This document shows, in pieces, positions 33,290 to 45,145 of a DNA stretch of 64,000 nucleotides. The DNA is from Stomoxys calcitrans. Taxonomy: Eukaryota; Arthropoda; Insecta; Diptera; Muscidae. Position 1 is the stretch's first letter, and each line of letters begins with the position of its first letter. A program made the translations under genes and the position numbers. A model generated the notes under the pieces. The model was given only the letters and a program-made list of their open reading frames with translations, was not told the DNA's origin and did no database searches. The stretch is from contig NC_081555.1 in the NCBI RefSeq assembly GCF_963082655.1, forward strand, positions 147,895,551 to 147,959,550. Reading direction: 5' to 3'.

Positions 33290-36200
33290 CTACATATTCA
33301 AAAAATCAATCAACTTTCGTAACCTTTCCGAATTTTGGCTACGCAACTCCAACAGAAATATGGCAAAGCTTATGCCAAGGCAAAACGCATAGACAAAAAA
33401 GACACCCCTTAACAATGGCATGGTAAGTTGAGAAGGTGCCACCTGATGACCTTTACTTTTCCAATCCACATAAAACAGCATGGATTCAAATCGTTTGATT
33501 ATACCCGACTCTAAAACTCGAATGATCAAATTATTGAGCTGCGGCTGCAAATACGAATAGCGTGGCATGTAGAACACAATCTGCCCCATAATCAAGGGTT
33601 GGCGTATAATCACCACTCGCCGATTGGGATTTTTCTGATTATAGTAACGCAGTGAATACTCCAAAAGGTAAAGTACAATGTTGTCACCCTCCTTGGGCTG
33701 ACTTATTCTTTCAAAGATACTATTCGCTCGATTATTGATATCCAAGTGTGCCGTTTTTGCCTCAGGATACGATATTTGTATAACATTTGTCACTATGGGA
33801 TAAGCATAAATTGTACAATTTTTAGCTATAACCTCGCCAAGATTTTTCATACTTTGATGGTGACTAGCGTCTTTGAGAATTCGAAAGAGTTGACCCGAAT
33901 AGGCTACCCTCAATACCATCGTATACAGCAGCCACAATGCCAGTAGGTAGCGTGCAAAATTTCTCAAAGCACCACGACTATGATTCATTCCTCCCAAAAG
34001 AATTATTACCAGATTTGTAAGCGGTGTCCGGTTAAAGGGGCCAAAGACAAAATTCATAAATTTTGTTTGCCCCAACAGGCGGATATAGAGAATGAAAATT
34101 ACGGCTATTGCAAAAGAAGTACTAAAACATGTCCAGACCATATAATGGAAGGGTTTTATCAAACGCTCAAATGATGTCAGAGATCTGCCCGGTGAAACAG
34201 CCAAGAAGTAGGGAATATTGATGTAGCTAACACTGGCCGACAACACATTTGCACGATACGGATGATAGAGAAATGAAATCATGGTGATATTGGCTTCCTT
34301 CCTTAAAATCTGAAAAAAGCGAAAAAAGGTAAAAATCTAAAAATTGCTGTTAGCAACGAATTTTTATGTGCCACCATGTATTGGGTTGCCCAAAAAGTAA
34401 TTGCGGATTTTTTAAAAGAAAGTAAATGCATTTTTAATAAAACTTAGAATGAACTTTAATCAAATATACTTTTTTACACTTTTTTTCTAAAGCAAGCTAA
34501 AAGTAACAGCTGATAACTGACAGAAGAAAGAATGCAATTACAGAGTCACAAGCTGTGAAAAAATTTGTCAACGCCGACTATATGAAAAATCCGCAATTAC
34601 TTTTTGGGCAACCCAATATATTTTTTATTTATATTTTTTTATACCAACCACAGAAGGATGGGGGTATATTCATTTTGTCATTCCATTTGCAACACATCGA
34701 AATATCCATTTCCGACCCTAAAAAGTGTACATATTCTTGATCAGCGTAAAACTTTAAGACGATCTAGCCATGTCCGTCCATCTGTCCGTCTGTCTGTTGA
34801 ATTCAAGCTACAGTCTTTAAAAACAGAGATATTGAGCTGAAACTTTGCACAGACTCTTTTTATCTCCATAAACATGTTAAAATCGAAGATGGGCTATGTC
34901 GGACTATATCTTGATATAGACCCCATATAGACCGATCCGCCGATTAAGGGTCTTAGGCCCATAAAAGGCCCATTTATTGTTTGATGTTGCCAAAATTTGG
35001 GACAGTGAGTTGTGTTAGGCCGGTCGATATCCTTCTTCAATTTGGCCCAGATCGGATCAGATTTGGATATAGCTTCCAAATAGACCGATCTCTCGATTTA
35101 AGATCTTAGGCCCATAAAAGGCGCATTTATTGTCCGATGTCGCCAAGACTTGGGACAGTGGGTTAGATATAGACCCCATATAGACCGATCCGCCGACTTG
35201 GGGTCTTAGGCCTATGAAAGCCACATTTATTATCCGATTTTGCTGAAATTTGGTACAGTAAGTAGTGTTAGGCCAGTCGATATCCTTCTTCAATTTGGCC
35301 CAGATCGGATCAGATTTGGATATAGCTTCCATATAGAACGATCTCTCGATTTAAGGTCATAGGCCCATAAAAGGCGCATTTATTGTCCGATGTCGCCAAA
35401 ACTTGGGACAGTGGGTTAGGTTAGGTCCCTCGACATCTTTCTGCAATATGGCACAGATCGGTTCAGATTTGGATATAGCGGCCATATAGACCGATATCTC
35501 GATTTAAAGTCTTAGGCCCATAAAAGGCGCATTTATTGTCCGATGTGCCTTTAATGTTCTTCTTCAATGTGGCTCAGATCGCTTCAGATTTGGATTAGCT
35601 AGATTTAGATTTTGGGCCCATAAAAGGCGCATTTATTGTTCGATGTCGCCCGATTCGGGACAGTGAGTTGTATTAGGGTCTTCAATATTATATTTCAATT
35701 TGGCTCAGATCGGTCCAGATTTGAGTATAACTGCCATGTAAACCGATCTCTAGATATAAGGTTTTGTCCCATAAAAAGCCCATTTATTGTCCGATTTCGC
35801 CGAAATTTGGGACATAGAGTTGCGTTAGGCTCTTCCACAACTTTCTGCAATTTGGCTCAGATCGGTCCAGATTTGGGTATAGCTGCCATATAGGCCGATC
35901 TCTCGATATAAGGCTTTCAACCCATAAACGGTGCATTTATTGACCGATTTCGCAGAAATTTGGGACAGTGAGTTGTGTTAGGCCCTTCGACATCGTTTTT
36001 ATACCCTCCACCATACGATGGGGGTATACTAATTTCGTCATTATGTTTGTAACACCTAGAAATATGTTTCTCAGACCCCATAAAGTATATATATTCTTGA
36101 TCGTCATGTCATTTTAAGTCGATCTGGCTATGTCCGTCCATGTGTCCGTCCGACAGTCCGTCAGTCTGTCTGTGGAAAGCACGCTTACTTTCGAAGGAGT

Positions 36201-39200
36201 AAAGCTAGCCGACTGAAAAGTTGGACAATTTATTAGTGTAGGTGTTTTGATATAGCTGCCATATAAACCGGTCTTGAGTCTTGATTTATTGAATTTATTT
36301 GCACGTAGTGTTTTAGAATCACTGTCAACAACTACGCTAAATATGGTTTATATCGGTCCATGTTTTGATATAGCTGCCGATCTTTGGTCTTGACTTCTTG
36401 ACCCTCTAGAGGGCGCAATTCTGTACATAGTGTTTTGGTAGCACTTCCAACAACTACGCTAAGTATGATTTAAATCGTTCTATGTTTTGATATAGCTGCC
36501 ATATAAACCGATCTTGGGTCTTGACTTCTTGAGCCTTTAGAGGGCCCATTTCTCGTCCGAATTTATTGAAATTTTGCACGTAGTGTTTTGATATCACTTT
36601 CAACAACTACGCTAAATATGGTTTACATCGGTCCATGTTTTGATATATCTGCCATATAAACCGATCTTGGGTCTTGACTTCTTGAGCCTTTCGAGGGCGA
36701 ATTTCTCATCCGATTTTATTGAAATATTGCACGTAGTGTTTTGGTATCACCTTCAAGTATGAGCCAAATCGGTTCATAATCTGGTATAGCTGTCATATAA
36801 ACCGATCTTGGATCTTGACTTCTTAAACCTCTAGAGGGCGCGTTTTTCATTCGATTTGGCTGAAATTTAGCATGAGGTTTTTTGTAATGACTTCTAATAA
36901 CTGTGCTAAGTATGCCTTAAATCGGTGTAGAACCTGATATAGCTGCCATATAAATCGATCTGGGATCTTGACTCCTTGAGCCTCTAGAGGGCTCAATTCT
37001 CTTTCGGTTTGGGCGAAATTTCGTACAACGGTTTCTCTCATGACCTTGAACATACGTGTCTAATATTGTCTGAATCGATCAATAGCTTGATACAGCTCCC
37101 ATATAAACCTATCTCCCGATTTTGCTTCTTGAGCCCCTACAAGGCGCAATTCTTATCGGAATAAACTAAAATATTACACAATAACTTCTACAATGTTCAG
37201 CATTCATTTATGGTCCGAATCATATAGCTCCAATAGCATAACAGTTCTTATTCAATATTCTATGTTTGTCTAAAAAGAGATACCGCATATAGAACTCGAC
37301 AAATGTGATCAATAGTGGAGGGTATATAAGATTCGCCCCTGCTGAACTTAGCACGCTCTTACTTGTTATGCTTGATTGGTTGTTTATTTGTGTGTGTATA
37401 AGATTGTTTCTTATAGACACAAAAACGGCTAAACCAATAAAATTATTAATATCCGAAGGGGAGCGGACCCTCCCCCTTAACCCAAAAGTAGGACCCAAGT
37501 TTAAAACTAGACCGATCGGAACAATATGAGACCCAAATGAAAGGTATTCGGGAGTACAGTACGAATATGATATTAAATATTAGGTCCAACTAACTAAAAG
37601 CGCGCCCAAGCCCAAAATTGCCTCAAAGGTACCGCCCGAAATCGAAAATGGACCCATCGGAACAATATGGTGTTGCGCTCTGCCTAAAAGTACTACAAAT
37701 GGGCTAATTGACCAATCATGACAGTGTGGGAATCACGGGAGAGGTATTTGTTTAGTGGACTACGAACTTATAATCAAGGTTTGTGCTTAAGCTAAGAAGG
37801 GGAACAGCAACAAATGCACTTTCATGCATATATGTAGACGAGTAAATATTTTTCCCGCATTGTGAAAGTGAAAGCTAAGTGTGATAGGCTGTGATCAGTT
37901 ATGTCAAAATTGTGAAGATTTTTTTAGGTAAATATATTTCAAATTAGGCTATGGACATTTCGTTAAGGTCGATAGGTTTCAACCTATGCTATTGGGTTGC
38001 CCAAAAAGTAATTGCGGATTTTTCATATAGTTGGGTTGACAAATTTTTTCACAGCTTGTGACTCTGTAATTGTATTCTTTCTTCTGTCAGTTATCAGCTG
38101 TTACTTTTAGCTTGCTTTAGAAAATAAGTGTAAAAAAAGTATATTTGATTAAAGTTCATTTTAAGATTTATAAAAATTCATTTACTTTCTTTTAAAAAAA
38201 TCCGCAATTACTTTTTGGGCAACCGATAGAAAAGAGGGTGCGAATATTAATCCGCCCCATGTCATATGCGCTCTAGTCTAAGTCCGATAAATGTGGGAAT
38301 TTGTTGAAATGGACTAAATGATGACAATTTGAATGGAATCAACAGCGAGTATCACTAACAATAATATCAACGCCATCTATTGGGGAATAAAACATAGTGC
38401 TCAAAGTGCTTCTCACCATTGCTTTGACAAACTGTCCGTTCTTCGAATAAATTAAATAACAGAAATTAAAGTTCAATTATTTGCAGCTGTATGTTTTAAC
38501 CCTTCCACTCTAGGTCGAGCTTCAAAAAGAGGTAAACATGTGAAGAACTTTAAAACGAAATCTATAATGCTGGCAACATTTGTGGGGAACTATGCCATAT
38601 CAAACTTCTCTCCGAAGAGGTATCGTCTACGGCACGCCGTTCGGACTCGGCTATAAAAAGGAGGGCTCTTATCATTGAGCTTAAACTTGAATCGGACAGT
38701 CCATGTAAGAAGGTTACCTCTGTTCCTTGATGGAATGTTAATGAGCAAAATTTGTATTTGTAAATTAGGTAATCGACCCTGTTGAACAATAATTGGCCAA
38801 GTTATTGGAAGTCAAAACAAAACATTTCATGCGAAATTTCATCCAAATCCGATAACAATTGCGCCCTCTAGAGGCTCAAGAAGTCAAGTTCTAAGATTGA
38901 TTAATAAGACAGCTAAATTGCATCCAAATCTGATAACAATTGCGCCCTCTAGAGGCTTAAGAAGTCAAGTTCCAAGATATATTAATAAGACAGCTAAATT
39001 GCATAAAAACCGTATAACAATTGCGCCCTCTAGAGGTTCAAGAAGTCAAGTTACAAGATCGGTTTATAAGGCAGCTATATCAAAATATGAACCGATATGG
39101 CCCATTTACAATCCAACCTATCTACACTATAAGGAAGTATTTTTGCAAAATTTCTATTGACTAGCCTTACTCCTTCGAAAGTTAGCGTGCTTTCGACAGA

Positions 39201-40345
39201 CATATAGACGGACGGACTAAATCCACTTGGAATGTCATGAGGATCAAGAATTTATATACTTTGTTGGGTCTCACATCAATATTTCGAGGTGTTACAAACG
39301 GAACGGAAAGATTTCAGTCTAACCTATGCTTCATAAACTCTATACGATAGATGCCATAATGGTGGATATAAAAAGGGTTCTTTTTGAAGGCCCATTGGCC
39401 CTGCTTACCATTCCAGCAGCACCCGTTGCACTACCATTAGGATAGACATCTCCTCTATCCAATGACTTGGGCTCTTTGATAGTTATGCTAAAATTCATAT
39501 GTTGCGACAACAGCATGAGCAAACATCCTTCAATGCCACTCAAAAATAAAAATTTGCCACTTTTTGCATCTTTCACGACCTTCATATAAGGCATAAAAGT
39601 CCAGGTCACCACTGCCAAATTGCATGAGTGCATATTCTCCACCTTGTTAGGGAACAGCTTTTCGCCTTTGAAAAAGATTGGTTTACTCTCAGTACCCTTA
39701 AAGGAGGCAATTATTTCGGGCTGCCAAACGTAGCAAGAGTTTGAGGAAAATGGAAAGTAGGTATACACAAGGGGATATTTGTCGATTAGAGTGACCACAA
39801 TTACATTGATCACATAGGCATCAAATAGGCGATTAAACATTTCTTGAATAATTTTCAAGTGATTCCTCTCCATGCCCGTGTAGACCAATAGGAAATAGCC
39901 ATAACGACGAAAGTGCATATCGGAATTATGTAAAACACCGGAAAAGCTGCTGTAAAGGAGAGAACAAACAAACGAATAAGGTGAAATCATCCTAACACTT
40001 TTCTAAGACTTACTCGTAGGCCTCCAAGCCATCCAGAAACCATATGGACTTCTCACGATTGCCATGACTGTATGCATAAATGTCTTCGGTTCCATTGGAA
40101 TAGGTTTGGCCTTCCATCAAGAAAACTGTCTCCGAATTCCATTGTTTAACTCTCTTGAAAATTTCATCTATTAAATCCTGCTGAAGACGAAAATTCTTGG
40201 AGTTTTTAGCCCTCTGTCCAATTGTCAATGGTGTTGAGTTGTAGTGGCCAAATTCATGCTTTATGACCCATAGAACACTCAAAATTAGGGATATATTATA
40301 ATCCGCATAAATATTATCAAATGTTGCCTCAGCTAAGGTATTCAT
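33290..40345 (-). CDS. Ir-B: divergent ionotropic receptor, 630 aa, three exons
   Basis: Exons 40345-40014, 39949-39409 and 34309-33290. Intron 1 is 64 bp (GTAAGT..TTTACAG, phase 2). Intron 2 is 5099 bp (GTAAGC..TTTTTTCAG, phase 0) and packed with repeats. Residues 122-291 carry YFLLVYTG, NMHSC at 216-220 (Gly to Ser relative to Ir-A) and GIEGCLLMLL..MNFSI. The channel exon has M1 about 347-368, pore and M2 about 388-434 (LRNFARYLLALWLLY..LRVAYSGQLF), S2 about 440-585 and M3 about 591-612. The start ATG at 40345 is chosen by alignment with Ir-A and Ir-C; upstream codons stay open for 26 residues but have no ATG. As in other divergent IRs the glutamate-binding residues are not evident, so the ligand is unknown. 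It lies about 4.7 kb upstream of Ir-A on the same strand, a tandem paralogue. Confidence 0.8.
34381..34616. mobile_element. mariner-like MITE, copy 4, intact
   Basis: 236 bp with both terminal repeats (TTGGGTTGCCCAAAAAG and complement) and flanking TA dinucleotides. It lies in intron 2 of Ir-B, 71 bp from the exon-3 acceptor. Confidence 0.9.
34641..36000 (+). mobile_element. HINE-A head and array, tail lost
   Basis: Head ATACCAACCACAGAAGGATG, then GTCCGTCCATCTGTCCGTCTG near 34774, then monomers with GGATATAGCTTCCATATAG. It has no hairpin; the next HINE-A starts at 36001. Confidence 0.75.
36001..37365 (+). mobile_element. HINE-A, near complete
   Basis: Head ATACCCTCCACCATACGATG, monomers with CTTGACTTCTTGAGCCT, and end GGAGGGTATATAAGATTCG with a degraded hairpin (CCCCTGCTGAA) and ACTTG. 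Confidence 0.75.
37366..37760 (-). mobile_element. element G remnant, minus orientation
   Basis: Complement of the element G 3' region: TTATAGACACAAAAACGGCT, GGACCCTCCCCCTTAACCC, then diverged monomer sequence with GACCCAAATGAAAGGTATTC. No clear boundary on the right. Confidence 0.5.
37992..38224. mobile_element. mariner-like MITE, copy 5
   Basis: Both terminal repeats are present, the right one shortened by a few bases. The uninterrupted A7 run near 38130 serves as the empty site for the HINE insertion in copy 3. Confidence 0.88.
38225..38544. other. unassigned sequence in intron 2 of Ir-B
   Basis: No repeat or coding feature recognised in this 320-bp stretch between the MITE and the SINE. 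Confidence 0.35.
38545..38775 (+). mobile_element. SINE copy
   Basis: Starts near AAATCTATAATGCTGGCAAC, continues with GGCACGCCGTTCGGACTCGG and AGGAGGGCTCTTATCATTGAG, and ends at TGTTAATGAGCAAAATTTG. It parallels the copy at 55736. Confidence 0.65.
38776..39325 (-). mobile_element. HINE-A fragment with an 81-bp derived repeat
   Basis: The phrase GCGCCCTCTAGAGG recurs at 38861, 38942 and 39023, an 81-bp period instead of 153. The inverted head block follows (AAAGTTAGCGTGC, GACGGACGGAC) to GGTGTTACAAACGGAACG. It ends about 85 bp from the exon-2 donor of Ir-B. Confidence 0.7.
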
Positions 40346-40653
40346 GCCAAGGCATGTAATGGACGAATGGTCAAGGACTCTCCATGAGTAAGCAATGTTA
40401 TGGAGCGAAAAGTTTCCCCCCAAGGAATTGTACCGCAGTGGCTATCAAGAAGCCATTTGTTGGCAAATTATTTGGAATATTGCATTAGAAAAACATTTAT
40501 TTGCCATTACAATTCCCAGAGTGTGAATGACCGCATGACACTGTCATAAGTAAAATGTGAAAAGATTTAATGGCAAAAACAACTATTGATTGAATCTGAT
40601 TGAAAGTTTAAATTGGTAACAAAAAATTAAACATCTAGGCTGGATAAGTTATA
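40346..40653. other. 5' flank of Ir-B
   Basis: AT-rich, non-repetitive sequence between the assigned start codon and a MITE. No core promoter element can be named with confidence. Confidence 0.35.
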
Positions 40654-40889
40654 TTGGTTGCCCAAAAAGTAATTGCGGATTTTTCCTATAGTCGGCGTTG
40701 ACAAATTTTTTCACAGCTTGTGACTCTGTAATTGCATTCTTTCTTCTGTCCGTTATCAGCTGTTAATTTTTGGCTTACTTTAGAAAAAAAGTGTGAAAAA
40801 AGTATATTTGATTAAAGTTCATTCTAAGTTTTATTAAAACGCATTTACTTTCTTTTAAAAAATCTGCAATTACTTTTTGGGCAACCCAA
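40654..40889. mobile_element. mariner-like MITE, copy 6, intact
   Basis: 236 bp with both terminal repeats; TA flanks both sides. It lies 308 bp upstream of the Ir-B start. Confidence 0.9.
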
Positions 40890-40903
40890 TAAATAATGTC
40901 ATA

Positions 40904-43351
40904 CAAGTAAAAGTTCGTTTTGTTCTTATATACCCTCCATCATATGGGATATACTTCAAAAAGACGACGTTTAAAATTTCAGCCCAATCCGAGCCTCCAG
41001 AGGCTCAAGAAGTCAAATCGGTTAATATGGGAGCTATATCAGGCTATAGACCGATTTTGATCATACTAATCACGGCAGTTGAAAGACAAAGCAAAACTTT
41101 ATCTGCAAACGGGTCATAAGGCGAATTCTTAAGGCTCAAGAAGTCGAATCTTAAGATCGGTTTACATGGCAGCCGATCAGAACCATATACGACTCGGATG
41201 TCTGTGTCACTGTATCAAATTTCAGTGAAATCCGATTATAAATGCGCCTTTTATGGGGCCAAGACTTTATATCGAGATATCGGTAAATATGGCAGCTATA
41301 TCCAAATCTGGACCGATTTGGGCCAAGTTTCAGAAAAATTTCGAAAAGCCTAACACAACTCACAATCCAAAATTTCGGCGAAATCGGGCAATAAATGTGG
41401 CGCCAAAACCTTAAATCGAGAGATCGGTCCATATATGGTAGCTATATCCAAATCTTAATCGATATTGGCTAAATTGCAGAAAAATGTCGAGGTGTTTAAC
41501 TTAACTCTCTGTCTGTTCGGCAATATCGGACAATAAATGCGCCTGTTATGGGCGCAAAACTTTAAACCGAGAGATCGGTCTATATGGCAGCTATATGCAA
41601 ATCTGAAGCGATCTGTGCCACATTGTAGAAGTATATCGAGGAGCTTAACTTTACTCACTGTCCCAAATTTCGGCGAAATCGGACAATAAATGCAAATTTT
41701 ATGGACCCAAAACCTTAAATCGGAAGAACGATCTATATGGCAGCTATATCCAAATCTAGACCGATCTCAGCAAAATTGAAGCAGGAAGTCGAGGGGCTTA
41801 ACACAACTCAATGTCCCAAATTTTGGCGACATCGGATAATAAATGCGCCAATTATGGGCCCAAAACCTTAAAGCGAGAGATCGGTCTATATGGCAGCTAT
41901 ATGCAAATCTGGACCGATCTGGGCCAAATTGAAGAAGGAAGTCGAATCGCTTAACACAACTCACTGTCCAAAATTTCAGCAAAATCGGATAATAAATGTG
42001 GCTTTTATGGGTCTAAGACCCTAATAATAATAGTGGCTGGTCTATATCATACTTTATTCAAGTCCCGAAAATTCATATAAAAAACTATAATATAGTCCGA
42101 TTTGAACCATATTAAAGTTGGATATTGGGAGGCTCAAAACAACTCACTGTTTCAAATTTCAGCGAGATCGGATAATAAATAAAGCTTTTATGGGCTTCAG
42201 ACCCCTTATCCGCAGATCGGTATATATGGCAGCTATATCTAAAAACAGTCCGATCTGAACCATATTTGGGTCCTATGTTAGGAGGCCTAAAACTACTCAC
42301 TGTTTCGAATTTCAGCAAAATCGGGTAATAAATAAAACCTTTATGGTCTTCAGACCCTTTATCGGGAGATTAGTCTATATGGCAGCTATATCTAAATACA
42401 GTGCGATCTGTACCATATTTGGGTCCTATTTTAGGATGCATAAAATTACTCACTGTTTCAAATTTGAGCGAAATCGGATGATAAATAAAGCTTTTAAGGG
42501 CTTCAGACCCTTTATCGGCAGATCGGTCTACAATATATAGCAGCTATATGTAAATACAGTCCGATCTGTACCATATTTGGGTCGGATATTGGGAGGCTTT
42601 AAACTGCGTACTATTCCAAATTTCAGATAAATCGGATAGAAAATAAAGCCTTTATGGTCGTCAGACCCTTTATCGGGAGATCGGTCTATATGACAGCTAT
42701 AGCTAAATGTAGTCCGATCTGAACGAAGTTTTCGTCAGATGACGGGAGGCTTAAAATACCCCACTGTTTTCAATTTCAGCGAAATCGGGTAATAAATAAA
42801 GCTTTTATGGGATTCAGACCCTTTATCGGGAGATCTGAACCATATTTAATTCGGATGTCGAGATGCTTAAAATAACGGATAAAATATAAAGCCTTTATGG
42901 TCTTCAGACCCTTTGTCGGGTCTAAATATAGCTTTTACGGGCTTCAGACCCTTTATCGGCAGATCGGTCTACATGGCGGCTATATCTAAATATCGACCAA
43001 TCGGAGCCATATATTTATCAGATGTAGGGAGGCTTAAAATAACCCACTTTTTCAAATATCAGCGAAATCGGGTAATAAAAAAAGCTTTTATGGTCTTCAG
43101 ACCCTTTATCGGGAGATCGGTCTATATGGTGGCTATATCTAAATATAGTCCGATCTGAATCGTATTGTCGGGAGGTCTAAACTACTCACTGTTTCGGTCT
43201 ACAGACAGATGGACATCGTTAAATCGCCTTAGAATTTTACGACGATCCGAAATATATACACCTCCTTGTAGGGTCGCTGATTGACATTTCGATGTGTTGC
43301 AAACAGAATGACTAAATGAATATACCCCCTATCCTATGGTGGTGGGTATAT
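40904..43351 (-). mobile_element. HINE-A, composite array with two monomer subfamilies
   Basis: The inverted tail CAAGTAAAAGTTCG is at the left and the inverted head (CCTATGGTGGTGGGTATAT) at the right. From 41170 to 42010 the monomers are the GGCAGCTATATCCAAATC type. From 42020 to 43190 they are a distinct subfamily with CAGACCCTTTATCGGGAGATC and AATAAATAAAGCTTTTATGG. The hairpin is missing on the left. Confidence 0.7.
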
Positions 43352-43527
43352 CGAATTGCAAAAACATAAACTTTATACAATTCTCAGAAGTTTCTCCAAA
43401 GAAAACATGTATCTAAAGGATGATTTTTTAGATATAACCTTTTTGGCAACACTGGTTTAAACAGCTCATGCACGTTTCGTTTTCTGTTTCACTGTCAAAC
43501 ATATTCAGTTTGAGCTATAATTTATCC

Positions 43528-44061
43528 ATGAATCGTCTTACAAACGAACAACGCTTGCAAATTATTGAATTTTATTATTAAAATGCGTGCTTTGTTAGGA
43601 AAGTTCATCGCGGGCTTCTTCCATTGAGCGACGAAGCTCATTTTTGGCTCAATGGGTACGTAAATAAGCAGAATAGTAGACTTTGGGGTGAAGATCAGCC
43701 GGAAGCATTGCTAGAGCTACCAATGCATCCAGAAAAAGTCTCAATTTGTTGCGGTTTATGGGCTGGTGGCATCATTGGATCGTACTTCTTCAAAGATGAT
43801 GCGAATCGCAACGTAACTGTGAATGGTGAGAGCTATCGTGAGATGATATCCAACTTTTTTTGCACAAAATGCGTGACTCGCATGACATGTGGTTTCAAAC
43901 AGACGATGCCATACGCCACACAGCACGCTATGCTAAAGCTCATGTCTATACAGATAAGGCCGCTTCAATTGACGCATTGGAAGACAACATTGAACTACTT
44001 ATTCGTGAGATACCGGCTGAAATGTTGGAATGAGTATGCCAAAATTAGAATAAGCGGATAG
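43528..44061 (+). pseudogene. mariner-family transposase, internally deleted
   Basis: Opens ATGAATCGTCTTACAAACG (MNRLTNEQRLQIIEFYY), followed by a TAA. An in-frame deletion then joins the N-terminal helix region to SDEAHFWLNGYVNKQN (first catalytic Asp). MWFQTDDAIRHTAR with the second Asp follows in another frame. A second deletion removes the NWPPRSCDL segment with the third Asp and resumes at YAKAHVYTDKAASIDALEDN. The transposon probably spans about 43432-44166. It is the same family as the relic at 1-275, and inactive. Confidence 0.75.
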
Positions 44062-44166
44062 ACCATTTGAGTCGCAGTAACTGTCAACATTTGCATGAAA
44101 TAATTTTCGAACATTAAATTATATGGACCGTACCATAGATTCAAATAAAGATTTCATGCCATGTTT

Positions 44167-45142
44167 ATACCCTCCACGATAGGATGGGGGTATACTAATT
44201 TCGTCATTCTGTTTATAACTCCTCAAAACTTTCGTCTAAGACCCCATAAAGTAAATATTTTCTTGATCGTCATGACATTTCAACTCGTGCTGTCTGTCGA
44301 AAGCACGCTAACTTTCGGAGGAATAAAGCTAGCCGCTTGAAATTTTGCACAAATAATTCTTATTAGTGTAGGTCAGATGGGATTGTAAATGGGCTATATT
44401 GGTCCTTGTTTTGATATAGCTGCTATATAAACCGATCTTGGATCTTGACTTCTTGAGGTTCTAGAGGGCACAATTCTTATCCGATTTGGCTGAAATTTTG
44501 CACAAAGTGTTTTATTATGACTTCCAACAACTGTGCTGAGTATGGTTGTAATCGGTCCATAACCTGATATAGCTATCATATAAACCTATCTGGGGTCTTG
44601 ACTTCTTGAGCCTCTAGAGGGCGCAATTCCTATTCGATTTGTCTGAAATTTTGCACAACGTGTTTCGATATGACGTCCAAAAACTGTGCTAAGCAAAGTT
44701 CAAATCGGTCCATAACCTGATATAGCTGCCATATAAACCGATTTTGGGTCTTGACTTCTTGAGCCTCTAGAGGGCGCAATTCTCATACGATTTGACTGAA
44801 ATTTTGCACATAGTGTTTTGGTATCAGTTCCAACAATTGTGTTAGGTAAGATTCAAATCGGTTCATAATCTGGTATAGCTGTCATATAAACCCATCTTGG
44901 ATCTTGACTTCTTGAGCCAATAGAGGGCGCAATTCTCATCCGATTTGGCTGAAATTTTGCATGAGCTGTTCTGTTATGACCTCCAATAACAGTGCTAATA
45001 ATAACCCAAATCGGTACATAACCTGATATAGCTGCCATGTAAACCGATCTGGGATCTTGACTTCTTGAGCCTCTAGAGGGCGCAATTCTCATCCGATTTA
45101 GCAGAAATTGAGTACAACGGCTTCTTAGCACGCTCTTACTAG
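44167..45142 (+). mobile_element. HINE-A, short tail
   Basis: Head ATACCCTCCACGATAGGATG directly after a T run, monomers with GATCTTGACTTCTTGAGCC, and a truncated end TTAGCACGCTCTTACTAG lacking the hairpin. Three T bases separate it from the next head. Confidence 0.7.
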
Positions 45143-45145
45143 TTT

